Positions 17,011 to 26,820 of a stretch of 44,880 nucleotides of DNA are shown in pieces. Source of the DNA: Bodo saltans (Eukaryota; Euglenozoa; Kinetoplastea; Eubodonida; Bodonidae); the NCBI GenBank assembly GCA_001460835.1, contig CYKH01001705.1:2547-47426 (forward strand), given 5' to 3'. The notes under the pieces were generated by a model. The model made no database searches and was not told the DNA's origin. It saw only the letters and a program-made list of their open reading frames with translations. The position numbers and the translations under genes were made by a program. Every line of letters begins with the position of its first letter. Within the stretch, counting starts at the first letter, position 1.

Positions 17011-18849
17011 ATGAGTGCTGCCAGTTCACCACGGCTTCCTACACAGAATGAGCTCTTTGCATATTTTATGCTCCTCTGTGGGCACCATCGTATCAAGAAG
17101 CCCCCGAGGGTAATTGCCGCATTATTGGACGAAGATGAAACCTCCCGCTCAGATCGACTCACCCGCGAGGCGAATGATTTGCGTGTGACACCAAGCCAGG
17201 TCGTCGAGGCCCAACAGGATACTCAAGTGTCTGTACAGCTCCGGAGCTCCGTTGTTGCGCTGTCGTCGCGAACCGTCGTGCCGATGATAGAAGTAGCTCG
17301 TGCTCATCAGCTTGTTGCACCAAGCGAATCAAAAGTGCACATCGGCAATCGTGGCGTCGTTGTGTGGCTCATGCTCATCGCCCAGTGCCCGTTGTTGGAG
17401 GAGATTGACCTTTCCGTTGTGACCAGTCTCTATGCAGCAGATGCGTACCGCACCAATGTCAGCGGGAATCATGTCATTGACGTGTTGTGTGAAGTCGTAG
17501 AACAACACCCAAGCGTCAGTAAAATTGATCTTAGAGGTCACCCCCTAGGTACTGTGCCCGGGCGCCGCATCTTAACGGCTATTCAAAACAATCGTAGGAT
17601 TGTGAATGTGTCTATTGACGAGGAGGGAGTGGATAGGCTAGTGGTGCAGCAATTGAAGACGGAGTTGGGGAGAAACGCAGCCTCAGCACACTTACTTCCC
17701 TCACCAAGTATTCCATCTGCGCTGTCCTCAGAGTTAGAATCGCTTCAGTGGGTAGATCGCAAAACAAGTCGGGAGCGGCAAACGCTTCGAAATGTGTTGT
17801 CTGAAGTGAAGGCGTTCCAAAGCTGTAGCGACGATGATATTGACCGACTTGTGAGCCACGCAGAACGGATTAGTCTTGAGCAAGTCGTCAAGGACTCAGC
17901 AGGCTTGCGTGGGGATCGAGAGCACTTGTTTGTTCTCGAGTCGGGCTCCATTGAGGTATCCATCAGCAATACACCATTCTCACTTGCTCGAGGCGATTAC
18001 TTTGGCTACACATACCACACCGCAATGTTCAGTGCGGGAGTCATTGCGGAGAAGGAGCGTGGCTATGCGTTTCGTATTCCCTTAGATGTGTGTGCCGCAC
18101 TGGTGCAAGTGTGGGAGTCTTCCGTTGACCGGTACTTGCCGTTGCTGAGGGAGTCTATTGTGCTGCAGGGAGCTCACGTGTGGATGCTGATGCGAGCATG
18201 TCACACCGCAACTCTGATTGAGGGGGCCGCATCGCCACAACACGCCGATGCTTCAGCAGCCAACGATGTGAAAGTTCTTTTGCAAGACTTACTGTCCTTC
18301 ACACCTCGGGGAAAGCCATTCGTTGGCCTGTTTGTGGTGGTGGATGGGCAATACGAAGTCATTGCTGCGCCAGAGTATAAAAATGGTGAAAAAGTGTTGT
18401 CGTCGCCTCGACGACATCAATTCCGCAGTGAGACGCAAACACGCAACGAGGGAGCGCTTATGACCACCCGCTCCATGAACTTGCTAGACCAGTACAAAGC
18501 ATCAGAGGAACGCAAGATTGCTGAGAAGCAACTGGCATCCATCGGTGGCGGTGGTGGTGGTGGTGGTGAGGTGGCGCAGTCCACTGGGAGCAGTAGGAAA
18601 CTTGCTGCGGATGCAGGAGGCTACACGTTTAGCCGAGGGGATGTGTTTGGTGAAGAGCCACTGACCATCAAGCGCATCACTGGGTACGTGACTGGCATCC
18701 AACCAATCGTTGCACACAGCACATCAACAGGCGCAACCCCACCACCAAGGTGTGTGCTGCTGGATCCTGAGGGTAGCACTGCTGTGGTACAATGCTTGAA
18801 ACAGACAATGCGTATGACGACCCGACTTTACACACAGGCGTTAGAATAG
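17011..18849 (+). CDS. LRR plus tandem cyclic-nucleotide-binding-fold protein (PKA regulatory-subunit-like)
   Basis: The 612-residue product has degenerate LRR units at about 120-215. A stretch resembling the CNB fold follows (about 267-345, with HLFVLESGSIEV and FSLARGDYFGYTYH). A second CNB-like unit lies at about 437-600 (VGLFVVVDGQYEV, FSRGDVFGEEP at 546-550). Kinetoplastid PKA regulatory subunits combine an N-terminal LRR region with two CNB domains and do not respond to cAMP normally, so this could be a divergent relative. The second cassette keeps FGE, but the usual RAA arginine context is not clear, and the first cassette lacks FGE. A Gly run (about 511-518) and Ser/Arg-rich linker interrupt the second domain. 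No inhibitor-site RRxS is obvious. The start is the first ATG after a pyrimidine tract and AG at 16967. Confidence 0.65.
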   Translation: MSAASSPRLPTQNELFAYFMLLCGHHRIKKPPRVIAALLDEDETSRSDRLTREANDLRVTPSQVVEAQQDTQVSVQLRSSVVALSSRTVVPMIEVARAHQLVAPSESKVHIGNRGVVVWLMLIAQCPLLEEIDLSVVTSLYAADAYRTNVSGNHVIDVLCEVVEQHPSVSKIDLRGHPLGTVPGRRILTAIQNNRRIVNVSIDEEGVDRLVVQQLKTELGRNAASAHLLPSPSIPSALSSELESLQWVDRKTSRERQTLRNVLSEVKAFQSCSDDDIDRLVSHAERISLEQVVKDSAGLRGDREHLFVLESGSIEVSISNTPFSLARGDYFGYTYHTAMFSAGVIAEKERGYAFRIPLDVCAALVQVWESSVDRYLPLLRESIVLQGAHVWMLMRACHTATLIEGAASPQHADASAANDVKVLLQDLLSFTPRGKPFVGLFVVVDGQYEVIAAPEYKNGEKVLSSPRRHQFRSETQTRNEGALMTTRSMNLLDQYKASEERKIAEKQLASIGGGGGGGGEVAQSTGSSRKLAADAGGYTFSRGDVFGEEPLTIKRITGYVTGIQPIVAHSTSTGATPPPRCVLLDPEGSTAVVQCLKQTMRMTTRLYTQALE

Positions 18850-19049
18850 AGAGCCGTCTTTTGGTGTGTGCAAGGAGCAACCGTGCTCAAATGAATGCGA
18901 GCATCGATGCCACACATGGATGTCTGATGTACAAAAAACATAGTGCCAGTTTCTTCGATCTTCGTCTTTTCACGCTGCTCCTAACAATGATTATCTCAGA
19001 TTATAGTTTTGTATCATTCCTTTCTTTTTTGTTGCAAGACTCAGAGTAA

Positions 19050-19778
19050 ATGGGATCATCAGGTTCCAAAGCCCAGCAGCAAAGTGCTGCCGCAGCGGCC
19101 GAGCTTGCCCGTAAAGAAGAAATTGAATCACAGAATCGTCTTTTGCTGAAGGCATATCAAGACGGCCGAGATGAGGCGTTCCAACAAGCCGTGCGGGCTA
19201 TGGACGTACAGCAGACAGAGGATTTAATGATCGGGGTGGGAGCATGTCTCCTGACCGGTGTCTTTGCATCTTCTTATTTCGGTTGGAAGTCGGGAGGTGC
19301 TGTGCGTCAGTACAAATCCGAGCAGGCGAAATCAACAGCACTATTTGCCCAGGCTGAACAAGATTTGATTTTGGAGCGACAACGCGTACGTGAGCTGGCG
19401 ACTGTGAACGACTCACAAGCGGAGATGATCAAAAGCCAAACGGCGCTGGTAGAGCGATCCCGCGAGCAAATTGTGAGCATCCGCGCCAAGGCACAGTTCA
19501 TGAGGTTGCAACATATGAAACTGAAGCGGAAGCACAATAATTTGATGGTTGAGGCCACCACGCTGCGCGCACAGAACGGTATTCTGCATCAACGGTTTAT
19601 TGCTTCCACAAGTGGTGCAATTTTCATGGCCTGCGTTGCCGGCGCCTTTGCCATTGCGTCGCACGGATCACACGGAGCTGCTCCACACCCTGAGGACGGC
19701 CACCACGCAGTGGCTCCCGCAGCGGTGGTGCCCGTGGCTGCTGCGATCGACGTAGCCGCTGAATCCAAATCACATTAG
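19050..19778 (+). CDS. Probably N-myristoylated two-TM coiled-coil protein, function unknown
   Basis: The 242-residue product begins MGSSGSK, a good N-myristoylation signal (Gly2, Ser6). TM segments are at about 60-79 (IGVGACLLTGVFASSYFGW) and about 187-204 (SGAIFMACVAGAFAIA), joined by a charged helical region of about 100 residues with coiled-coil character. The C-terminus is His/Ala-rich. The arrangement suggests a helical hairpin held at a membrane by both ends plus a lipid. No family is recognised. The ATG is preceded by a strong pyrimidine tract and AG (about 19013-19040), which supports this start. Confidence 0.72.
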   Translation: MGSSGSKAQQQSAAAAAELARKEEIESQNRLLLKAYQDGRDEAFQQAVRAMDVQQTEDLMIGVGACLLTGVFASSYFGWKSGGAVRQYKSEQAKSTALFAQAEQDLILERQRVRELATVNDSQAEMIKSQTALVERSREQIVSIRAKAQFMRLQHMKLKRKHNNLMVEATTLRAQNGILHQRFIASTSGAIFMACVAGAFAIASHGSHGAAPHPEDGHHAVAPAAVVPVAAAIDVAAESKSH

Positions 19779-20085
19779 AGTAGATACTTGGCGGCATTTT
19801 CCTATGAAGCCAACAAATAGGTTGCTACTATGCCGAAATGTCAGCACCTTTTTGGCAAAAAAGCCTGGTTGTTCTGTTGGAAGACTTTTCGAAGTCACAG
19901 CGCGGATTAAGTGTGTGGCTTGTCTGCGTGGGAGGCAAGTGAGTGCGAACGAGGTTCACAAAACAGTAAGAGAAAAAAAGCCGTTCTCGCGTATGGAACA
20001 AAATCGATATCATTGTTGAAGGTTCACTTTCATCTTGTTGTTGTCATTGTTTTGTTCAACCGTAATAAGAAAAGGTTCAAGACGC
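19779..20085. other. Intergenic region
   Basis: This 307-bp gap has a pyrimidine-rich stretch at about 20024-20055 and AG sites before the next ATG. Nothing else was seen. Confidence 0.5.
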
Positions 20086-21192
20086 ATGGATTACGGTGAG
20101 CAACAACTGCCGCTCATACTCTTGCTCCACGCCTCGTCGCCCCTTTGTCAACAGGCGCTATTCCATCAAACCCCTGCTGAATTACCCCGACCGGAAAGGG
20201 ACGCTTTTTCTGATGATCAAGAAGGAGATCCATGGCAATGTCAGCAGCAACAACAGTGGCTCTCTGCTGTTCATACGTCAAGTGCGTCAACCTCCAAAAA
20301 TTCAGCGTCTCCGTGGCAGCCGACTCGGTTAACTGTCGCTTCGCGCGATCAGCTCAACAAGACGCTACGCAACCTTCAGATACAGTCGTCTGTGCGGTAC
20401 CGCGCTGGAGATGAAGCCGGTGGCGCCTCCACACCACAGTTTCGAGTTCAACGTCGAGTTCCTATCTCACACCTTCCTCTTAACCTTGTTTCATGTATGG
20501 GAGCTGAAAGAATTCCTCTGGGCTGCCGTGAATGCCACGTGCTGGTCCCCTCTGCGTCGTTCGTTGGTTCTCTTCATCACTCTCTCGTGATGAAATCCTC
20601 TCAGATGGCGGCAACGGAGATGAAACGCCAATACGCAATCCGATGTGAAATGGCCCAGGTAATGACGCTCGGTGGTGGCTGGGCATCTGTGAAAAACGCA
20701 CAAGAGGCGTTGAAGTGCTCCATCAGGCTTTATCAACTTGCTGATAAAATTGGGGATGAAGCGACGAAGCGCAAGTGCCGAGTGTTTGTTGGATGGGCAA
20801 TGCTGTGGTACTTTGAACAGCAACAACAGCAGCAGCGAACGATGTCGAGCGCCACCACCTCGGAGTTACAAAAAGCTCTCTGGATATTTACCACGCAGCT
20901 CGCAGCGAACCAGTCAGTTCACGATGAAACGAACTGGAATCGATGCTTCGCAGCGCTGTATCACTGGTCCTTCTTGACAAACACCGATGGTGCAATACAC
21001 CTCGGTGTGGCGGCTCCTCCTGGGCATGACGTAGCTGCTAATGTGACCGAAACAACTCCGGAGATGATCGTTGGCGGCTACGACGGCCCTCAAGCGGCTG
21101 CAGTACAAATTTCACGTGCTGATCATGAGGCAGAGGATTGCGCTGTCCACGAGAATCATGTGCTCGATCAATGGGAACAATTGTTCCTGTAG
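20086..21192 (+). CDS. Unrecognised protein with helical (TPR-like) centre
   Basis: The 368-residue product has a low-complexity N-terminal third with Gln runs. The middle (about 175-260) contains regularly spaced alanine, leucine and aromatic residues (EMAQVMTLGGGWASVKNAQ, ALKCSIRLYQLADKIGDEA) that look like TPR-type helical pairs. A Gln-rich insert follows, then another helical segment. There is no signal peptide or TM segment. No family is recognised. The start at 20086 is the first ATG in frame and lies just after a candidate AG acceptor. Confidence 0.65.
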   Translation: MDYGEQQLPLILLLHASSPLCQQALFHQTPAELPRPERDAFSDDQEGDPWQCQQQQQWLSAVHTSSASTSKNSASPWQPTRLTVASRDQLNKTLRNLQIQSSVRYRAGDEAGGASTPQFRVQRRVPISHLPLNLVSCMGAERIPLGCRECHVLVPSASFVGSLHHSLVMKSSQMAATEMKRQYAIRCEMAQVMTLGGGWASVKNAQEALKCSIRLYQLADKIGDEATKRKCRVFVGWAMLWYFEQQQQQQRTMSSATTSELQKALWIFTTQLAANQSVHDETNWNRCFAALYHWSFLTNTDGAIHLGVAAPPGHDVAANVTETTPEMIVGGYDGPQAAAVQISRADHEAEDCAVHENHVLDQWEQLFL

Positions 21193-21404
21193 TAGTGCAA
21201 TAAATGTCAGTAGTTGTTTCCTTTTGCGCAGGCAAAAATTGCAGACGCTCTATTGCAATAACGTGTCAGTGTTGTTTATTTTCAGTCGCCCATGAGGGAT
21301 CCTTCGTGCAACATTTGTGGAAATGATGTTCTCTCTTGCTTCTGCATGAAGTCTTGAAAAAAAAGAGAAGTTCACACGATAACAGTAAAAATTGACGTTT
21401 CCAA

Positions 21405-23042
21405 ATGGCGTCACTTGGAGATTGGATTCCAAATGCTCAGAATTTTCAGCAGTTCTTCGCCCCAAGCGAGTTAAGATTTCAGCGTCTTGCTACAGTAGTC
21501 CTGCCGTTTCTTGCAGCCGAGAAACGACGAGCTCATACTGCTGGTGGTGAAGACGCCAGCAACTCTCCTCCTTCGTTGTTGAAAACATTGTTCACCGTAC
21601 TTGACACGACGTGCGAACTGAGAAGTCCACTGGTTGGTGCGTGCGAAGCATACATGCGTCTGCATCACATTCCCCTGTGGAACATCCCTTCCACATCATC
21701 CAGCAGCCCAGAGGGTGACAATACTGGAGGGAGCAGCAACGGTGCAGCGCCATCAGGAGCTCCTCAAGTGTCGTTTGGTGATTTGCTGACAACTGTGGTG
21801 AAGGAGGCTCTTCGGTTCCCCATCTATTTTACCACGCCGTTGAGCAAAGACCCATCCCACGTCTCATGGTCCAAGCAGCAAGTCTTTTCCATTCTTTCTT
21901 GCGCGTTTCTCTGCTTATTTCCTCGGCCATCTGAGAACTGTTGCACAAACGATCGACGATTCGAAATGATGCCGTCCATCAATTACGATGAAATGATATT
22001 CCCTGAAGACAATAGCCCTGGTAAAACGTCAGTGCAACAAGAGAAACTGCTGATGTTTTTAGACTACGTTGCAGCGATTCATCAACGGCGCCACTTGTGG
22101 TCGGAGGAGGAGGAAGAGATTGCCACCACCACCGCCACACCATCGACAGAAGAAGTGGCTGTTCTACTGCGACCGCTTGTTATTCTGCGACATGCCATCA
22201 CACCTGACGAGGTTGTGGAGTTGCTGCAATCCGCTGGGCCTACCACTGCGCTGAATCCGTTTACGGTGTACCCTCTCCGTCACAGCATTGACGATGCGTC
22301 GTCGATGCTGCGTGTGGATTTTGCCAACCGCATCATCGGAGGAGCATCGATTGCGTATGGCTGCGTGCAAGAGGAGATCACCTTCTCTGTATGCCCAGAA
22401 CTCAACGCCTCTCGCTTGATCCACTCGCCGATGAAATTTAATGAGGCCATTGTCCTGTGCGGCGCAGAACAATTTTCGTTATTGAAGCCCGGAACCTATG
22501 GCTTCGGGATGCGCCACGGAGGGGCAGTGAATCCCTCCCCATGTCCAAGAGGTGGTGCGGTAGTCGCCATCGACGCAATGGATTATCGTTATGTGGACTC
22601 CGAGGAACAGTACAAGTGGCCGGTGATGCAGCGCGAGCTGACGAAGCTGTTAGCTGCGTTCCTTGCACCTGTTGAGGAGAAGGGCCGTGTACCATCAGAG
22701 GAAGCCGCAAGTGTCGCCACTGGCAACTGGGGCTGCGGTGTATTTGGAGGCGATGTGGAGCTGAAGTTTCTGTTACAGTGGATTGCATGCGCGTTAGCAA
22801 AAAAGCACATGCACTACTTCCCGTTCGACGAAAAGCGCTTTGAGGCAGTGATGGTTGCACTGGGCAAGCGCATCGTAGATTGCAAGATCACTGTGGCCAA
22901 TATGCTGCACTTTCTTCAGACAATTGTAGGACCGAATGCGAATGCCCTTGGAAGCCGTCGGCGCAGTCGATCTGGATCTGCTCCGGCGCACTCGGTGTGG
23001 AGCCTTTTGAACGAATTCGTTGCTGATTTTGAAAAGATCTAG
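21405..23042 (+). CDS. PARG: Poly(ADP-ribose) glycohydrolase
   Basis: The 545-residue product removes ADP-ribose from poly-ADP-ribosylated proteins, normally in the nucleus. The diagnostic region VDFANRIIGGASIAYGCVQEEITF contains the catalytic tandem glutamates Glu323-Glu324. It aligns with the family pattern GGG-X(6-8)-QEE, except that the third glycine is Ala314. The downstream TGNWGCGVFGGD (439-450) and LKFLLQWIACALAKKHMHYF match the conserved C-terminal macrodomain part. An N-terminal helical accessory domain precedes the macrodomain, as in other protist PARGs. Length is normal. The ATG at 21405 follows AG sites and has no in-frame competitor upstream. Confidence 0.94.
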   Translation: MASLGDWIPNAQNFQQFFAPSELRFQRLATVVLPFLAAEKRRAHTAGGEDASNSPPSLLKTLFTVLDTTCELRSPLVGACEAYMRLHHIPLWNIPSTSSSSPEGDNTGGSSNGAAPSGAPQVSFGDLLTTVVKEALRFPIYFTTPLSKDPSHVSWSKQQVFSILSCAFLCLFPRPSENCCTNDRRFEMMPSINYDEMIFPEDNSPGKTSVQQEKLLMFLDYVAAIHQRRHLWSEEEEEIATTTATPSTEEVAVLLRPLVILRHAITPDEVVELLQSAGPTTALNPFTVYPLRHSIDDASSMLRVDFANRIIGGASIAYGCVQEEITFSVCPELNASRLIHSPMKFNEAIVLCGAEQFSLLKPGTYGFGMRHGGAVNPSPCPRGGAVVAIDAMDYRYVDSEEQYKWPVMQRELTKLLAAFLAPVEEKGRVPSEEAASVATGNWGCGVFGGDVELKFLLQWIACALAKKHMHYFPFDEKRFEAVMVALGKRIVDCKITVANMLHFLQTIVGPNANALGSRRRSRSGSAPAHSVWSLLNEFVADFEKI

Positions 23043-23210
23043 TCAGCCTCTGCTATCGACGAAAATGATCAACTGATTTATTTTTTGGCGCTGCTTCCCC
23101 CTCGTGTCAAACGGTATTTGACCAACATTCCTTTTGTTCGTTTCCTGTGGAAGAATTTCGAAAACAAAAAGAATAGATAGAGGTAACGCAAGTCGCATCA
23201 TCGTACTATT

Positions 23211-26200
23211 ATGACTGAGGGACCGCAGTTTGCTGTAACAAGCTCTTCCGCTCCTCCTCCTCAACAGCAAAATTTTTTCTTCGTCTTAGATCCACGTGAC
23301 TTTCGAGTGAGTACCCACCGACAAACAACCCGTGGTGCTTTTGCCACTGCAACCAGAACTGCTTCCGTTGCAACGCATAGTGTGGAAGAAGATTACGATG
23401 GGGGGAGAGCAGAAAACCGATTGCACAGTCATCACAGTGCTGCTGCTGATCGACCAACGACGGCACTCCTTCGCTTCGGTGCACGGAAACCAAATTCACC
23501 TAGCCCCAACAGAGCACCGTCACCAACGTCGACGACTGCGCCTCAACGGAGCAGCGGCGCGGTGCCATCATCAGATCGGAATGAAAAGCCGCCATTTTCA
23601 GCAGGGGGTGTTATACGGTATGAGGATGATAACATTTTCCTCGACGATGGAACAGCGTGGCGTCGACCCCACCAGAACACTTCGCACGCATCGACTGCAG
23701 GAGCACCACCTCGGCGTGCTGTGTCTCCGTCGCCGGAACTCACAGTCAGAGTTGACCACCAGAATCTAAACACAGCGGTGAAGGACAACAGCTTCCACCC
23801 AGTCGTCAACCAGAAATCAAAAGCAATGGATGTGGCGGCACAACAACGCAGACTTTTGCTGATTGATGAAACTGAGGTGACAACAACGGTGCATCAGAGC
23901 CTAGGCGCAAGTCATTTGTCGAGTCGTTCCACGAGTGCTCAACGACAAATCAGAATTCCAACTTCCAGCCAAGCAGTTGACGCCAGAAGCACGTCACCTC
24001 AAGCGCGAACAACGACTCGCGGAGCTGCTGCTGCTGGATATCACACAACCGTTGCTGCTGGTGACGACGTGGACGATATCGTTGCGTCACCGCCCCCTCG
24101 GTGGTTGGTACTACACCGCATGGCTGAAGTGCTTCAGTCAAAGAAGCAACTTGCAGCAGAAGAGCATGCAGCGGAGGAAGCCCTGCAAGTTGAGCGTGAA
24201 GTTGCTGCCATGAAGCATGAACAGCGTATGCTGGCAAACAGAAGGCTGCGCTCGAATAGCACAGGAGGTGCTGCTGTGTCGAACGGCAGCGCAGCAATCA
24301 CACCACGAGTTCGTGCCTCCAAAGTTGTGCACAGCACAGCGCCTTCTTCTACTTCCACGTCAAGGCATCATGTTGAGCATGACACTACGACTGAGCACTG
24401 CTACTCAGAAACGACGTTGCGGTCATCTTCTGCAGCTGATCAGGGCGTGACGTCAAATTCAGGAGCGATTGTATTCAAGCGAAAAGTTGCACCTGAATTA
24501 GAGCCGCTCATTGCTGCGGCACGTTCACGATCAAGTGGTGTCAAGTCAACAACATCCGACGTTGCTGCTGCTGAATCTGTCAGTGCCAATTCTGCGAGAT
24601 CAAAGTTTGTGCAACAGCTCTCCGCTAGCTCTAGCAATAGCCTCAGGGATGAAGTCCTTCGCGACGCGCCTTCTCGAAGTGGTGACGACAGCGACGACAA
24701 CCATGCAGACACTCCTCCACCCAGGGCCGAGGTGTCCGCACCACCGATGCCTTCACCGTCATTGCACCAAAGGCGCCCAGCGCCCGCCTCCTCCCCCCGC
24801 GGAAGTGACGATCAGAACAAAAAACAACTGCCACAATTCACGCGTGAAGAATACGTTCTTCCTGAGTACTCATTTCACCCCACAATCACCCGAGGCCCGA
24901 AGCAGGAGTACTACGAACAACGAGGGTTGGTGTCGGCAACACAGACCACCAATAATGGTACCAAAAGTGCTGAAGAAGACGTGCCTCGGCAAGAGCAGCA
25001 ACAACTCACAACTGCCGCTTCGAATCTTACCAGTGAAGAGCAGCCCCAACCTACTACCACTCATGCTCAAGAGGAACATCAGACGTCAGGAAGCCGTGAC
25101 GTGGTTCACGTCATGCCTGTTGCTGCTGCAGTAAGCCCGTCGTACGAAGCGTTAGATGTTGAAGTGAGCACAACGACACCCCCACCAGTACTATCACCAA
25201 CGCCCCACATTGTGGATGAGGGCCGTGGCATTCCTTCAAACGAAGTATCCGAGGACATCGTGACGACTAGCACTACTGAAGGGGCACAACTATTGCCACC
25301 AGTTACAGAGAGCACCCCACATCAGCAGATCCGTGGTGGAGCATCGGTGAGGCACAGAGAAGATGTGCGTCACGAGCCTTTTGGAGATGACGATGGTGAC
25401 GATGTTAGTACAAGGGGGAGTTCTCCTCCTACGATCAATGACACCGTAGTAGTCACGTCAGGAAGTGCTGCCTCTGAGAATGCGATTGCACCACCACCAC
25501 CACCAATATCTAACATCATGCACAACGAATCCGGCCGACTGTACAACGATGAAGAAGAGGAGTTACTCCCAAGCCCTGTCCCTGAACTCTTCGAGGAAAC
25601 AGCAAGTAACGGAGGGGATGACGCTGCTGATGCCATTCATGGCGTCTCCCATGAGCGTAGCCCCCCACCTCCGCCTCCTGTCGCAGCTGAGACACCAAGA
25701 ACAAACGATGAAGAAATTTCAGAGGTTGTCTTCAGCCCTCGGTCAGCAATGGAAGCAATCCTGAGGGAGGGTGAGGCGGCCCTGGAGGAGTATGAAAAGC
25801 AACACCCTCATCCCACTCCCCCTCCTTCAGGCGTGACGACGATGGAAGACGTTTCGAATACTGGAAAGGCATCAGCAGCGGTGGAGCCTACGCTACGAAC
25901 TCCAGTGGGGCGCCGTCGTGGTGAGGATGAGCATCTCACTGAAATTCCCACGATATTACGAGACCCACAGTCTAGTGCCGTGCATTCTCCTCCACTGGTG
26001 AGAACACCGTCTCCTGTGATTATGGTTGCAGTGGCGGCAACATCATCATCGCATGTCGTCGCAGCTGCAGCTGCAGCATCAGCGCAGTCACCTCCACCAC
26101 ACAGCCGCAACACTGCCCAACAGCATCAGCAGCATATGTATCGCATTGATTCCACAGATGACTGCGATGATGATCTTGTGGTGTACCAACAAACAGGACA

Positions 26201-26366
26201 ACACCATAGTGTGTATCAGAGCAACCTTTATCGCGGCGCAACTGTGATTGCTGCAACATCTGCTGTGAGCATTCAGAACACGTTACCGACAACTATTGCT
26301 GGTCGCCCTAGTGGTGGTGTCGACACTACGCCGGTTGACGCAGGTCGCGGAAAAAAAAAATCATAG
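23211..26366 (+). CDS. Long disordered Ser/Thr/Pro-rich protein, function unknown
   Basis: The 1051-residue product is almost wholly low-complexity, rich in Ser, Thr, Pro, Glu and Gln. A short Glu/Arg/Ala-rich helix (about 300-350, AEVLQSKKQLAAEEHAAEEAL) may form a coiled coil. The recurring phrases SFHPVVNQK and YSFHPTITRGP could be short linear motifs; similar FxPxI motifs occur in cytoskeletal proteins of protists, but this is only suggestive. The reading ends at a TAG created right after a run of ten A, inside a 147-bp tandem duplication. The original C-terminus may have been different (see 26509-26749). No domain family recognised. Confidence 0.7.
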   Translation: MTEGPQFAVTSSSAPPPQQQNFFFVLDPRDFRVSTHRQTTRGAFATATRTASVATHSVEEDYDGGRAENRLHSHHSAAADRPTTALLRFGARKPNSPSPNRAPSPTSTTAPQRSSGAVPSSDRNEKPPFSAGGVIRYEDDNIFLDDGTAWRRPHQNTSHASTAGAPPRRAVSPSPELTVRVDHQNLNTAVKDNSFHPVVNQKSKAMDVAAQQRRLLLIDETEVTTTVHQSLGASHLSSRSTSAQRQIRIPTSSQAVDARSTSPQARTTTRGAAAAGYHTTVAAGDDVDDIVASPPPRWLVLHRMAEVLQSKKQLAAEEHAAEEALQVEREVAAMKHEQRMLANRRLRSNSTGGAAVSNGSAAITPRVRASKVVHSTAPSSTSTSRHHVEHDTTTEHCYSETTLRSSSAADQGVTSNSGAIVFKRKVAPELEPLIAAARSRSSGVKSTTSDVAAAESVSANSARSKFVQQLSASSSNSLRDEVLRDAPSRSGDDSDDNHADTPPPRAEVSAPPMPSPSLHQRRPAPASSPRGSDDQNKKQLPQFTREEYVLPEYSFHPTITRGPKQEYYEQRGLVSATQTTNNGTKSAEEDVPRQEQQQLTTAASNLTSEEQPQPTTTHAQEEHQTSGSRDVVHVMPVAAAVSPSYEALDVEVSTTTPPPVLSPTPHIVDEGRGIPSNEVSEDIVTTSTTEGAQLLPPVTESTPHQQIRGGASVRHREDVRHEPFGDDDGDDVSTRGSSPPTINDTVVVTSGSAASENAIAPPPPPISNIMHNESGRLYNDEEEELLPSPVPELFEETASNGGDDAADAIHGVSHERSPPPPPPVAAETPRTNDEEISEVVFSPRSAMEAILREGEAALEEYEKQHPHPTPPPSGVTTMEDVSNTGKASAAVEPTLRTPVGRRRGEDEHLTEIPTILRDPQSSAVHSPPLVRTPSPVIMVAVAATSSSHVVAAAAAASAQSPPPHSRNTAQQHQQHMYRIDSTDDCDDDLVVYQQTGQHHSVYQSNLYRGATVIAATSAVSIQNTLPTTIAGRPSGGVDTTPVDAGRGKKKS

Positions 26367-26508
26367 TGTGTATCAGAGCAACCTTTATCGCGCATCAACT
26401 GTGATTGCTGCGACATCTGCTGTGAGTATTCAGAACACGTTACCGACAACTGCTGCTGGTGGCCTTGGTGGTGGTGTCGACACTACGCCGGTTGACGCAG
26501 GTCGCGGA
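26205..26508 (+). repeat. 147-bp direct repeat joined by a poly-A linker at the end of a gene
   Basis: Copies at 26205-26351 and 26362-26508 have equal length and differ at only a handful of sites. They are joined by an A run (26351-26360) and a T. The period is 157 bp, so copy 2 is out of frame with copy 1. The A run gives lysines and then the stop codon of the upstream gene. Confidence 0.92.
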
Positions 26509-26749
26509 GCTTGATGTTCACCAGCCAGGAGGATCCTCCCACCTCGGCCCCCAAACTGGACGACGGCATCGCTGGGGTGATTCCCCGCAACTTGCGCATC
26601 CCGTGGTAGCGGCCCACCGAGATGTAAACTCTTCTCTACATGCGGACGACTCCGCCGCGTTTGTGTCGCACTCAAGAACCCAGAGTGTGGATCACGATGA
26701 ACTTCTTCAGGCGTTTGGAGGTACCCGAGGTACTGCAGCTAGACAGTTC
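26509..26749 (+). other. Open, coding-like stretch after the duplication, possible lost C-terminus
   Basis: About 80 codons are open directly after copy 2 of the repeat, in a frame different from both the upstream gene and the copy's own repeat reading. They end at TAA 26747-26749. Composition (HADDSAAFVSHSRTQS, DELLQAFGG) looks more like protein than random sequence. It may be the original end of the disordered protein, displaced by the duplication. There is no good start, so it is not called as a separate gene. Confidence 0.35.
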
Positions 26750-26774
26750 TAACCTCGCTGTTTGCAAAACATTT

Positions 26775-26788
26775 GTGTTGTCTTTTAG
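26775..26788 (+). promoter_or_regulatory. Probable trans-splice acceptor
   Basis: The run GTTGTCTTTTAG ends at 26788, 32 bp before the first usable in-frame ATG at 26821. A three-codon ATG CTT TAA lies directly after it and could act as a minimal upstream ORF. Confidence 0.5.
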
Positions 26789-26820
26789 ATGCTTTAAGAT
26801 TCAATTCGGTACGAGTTTTG

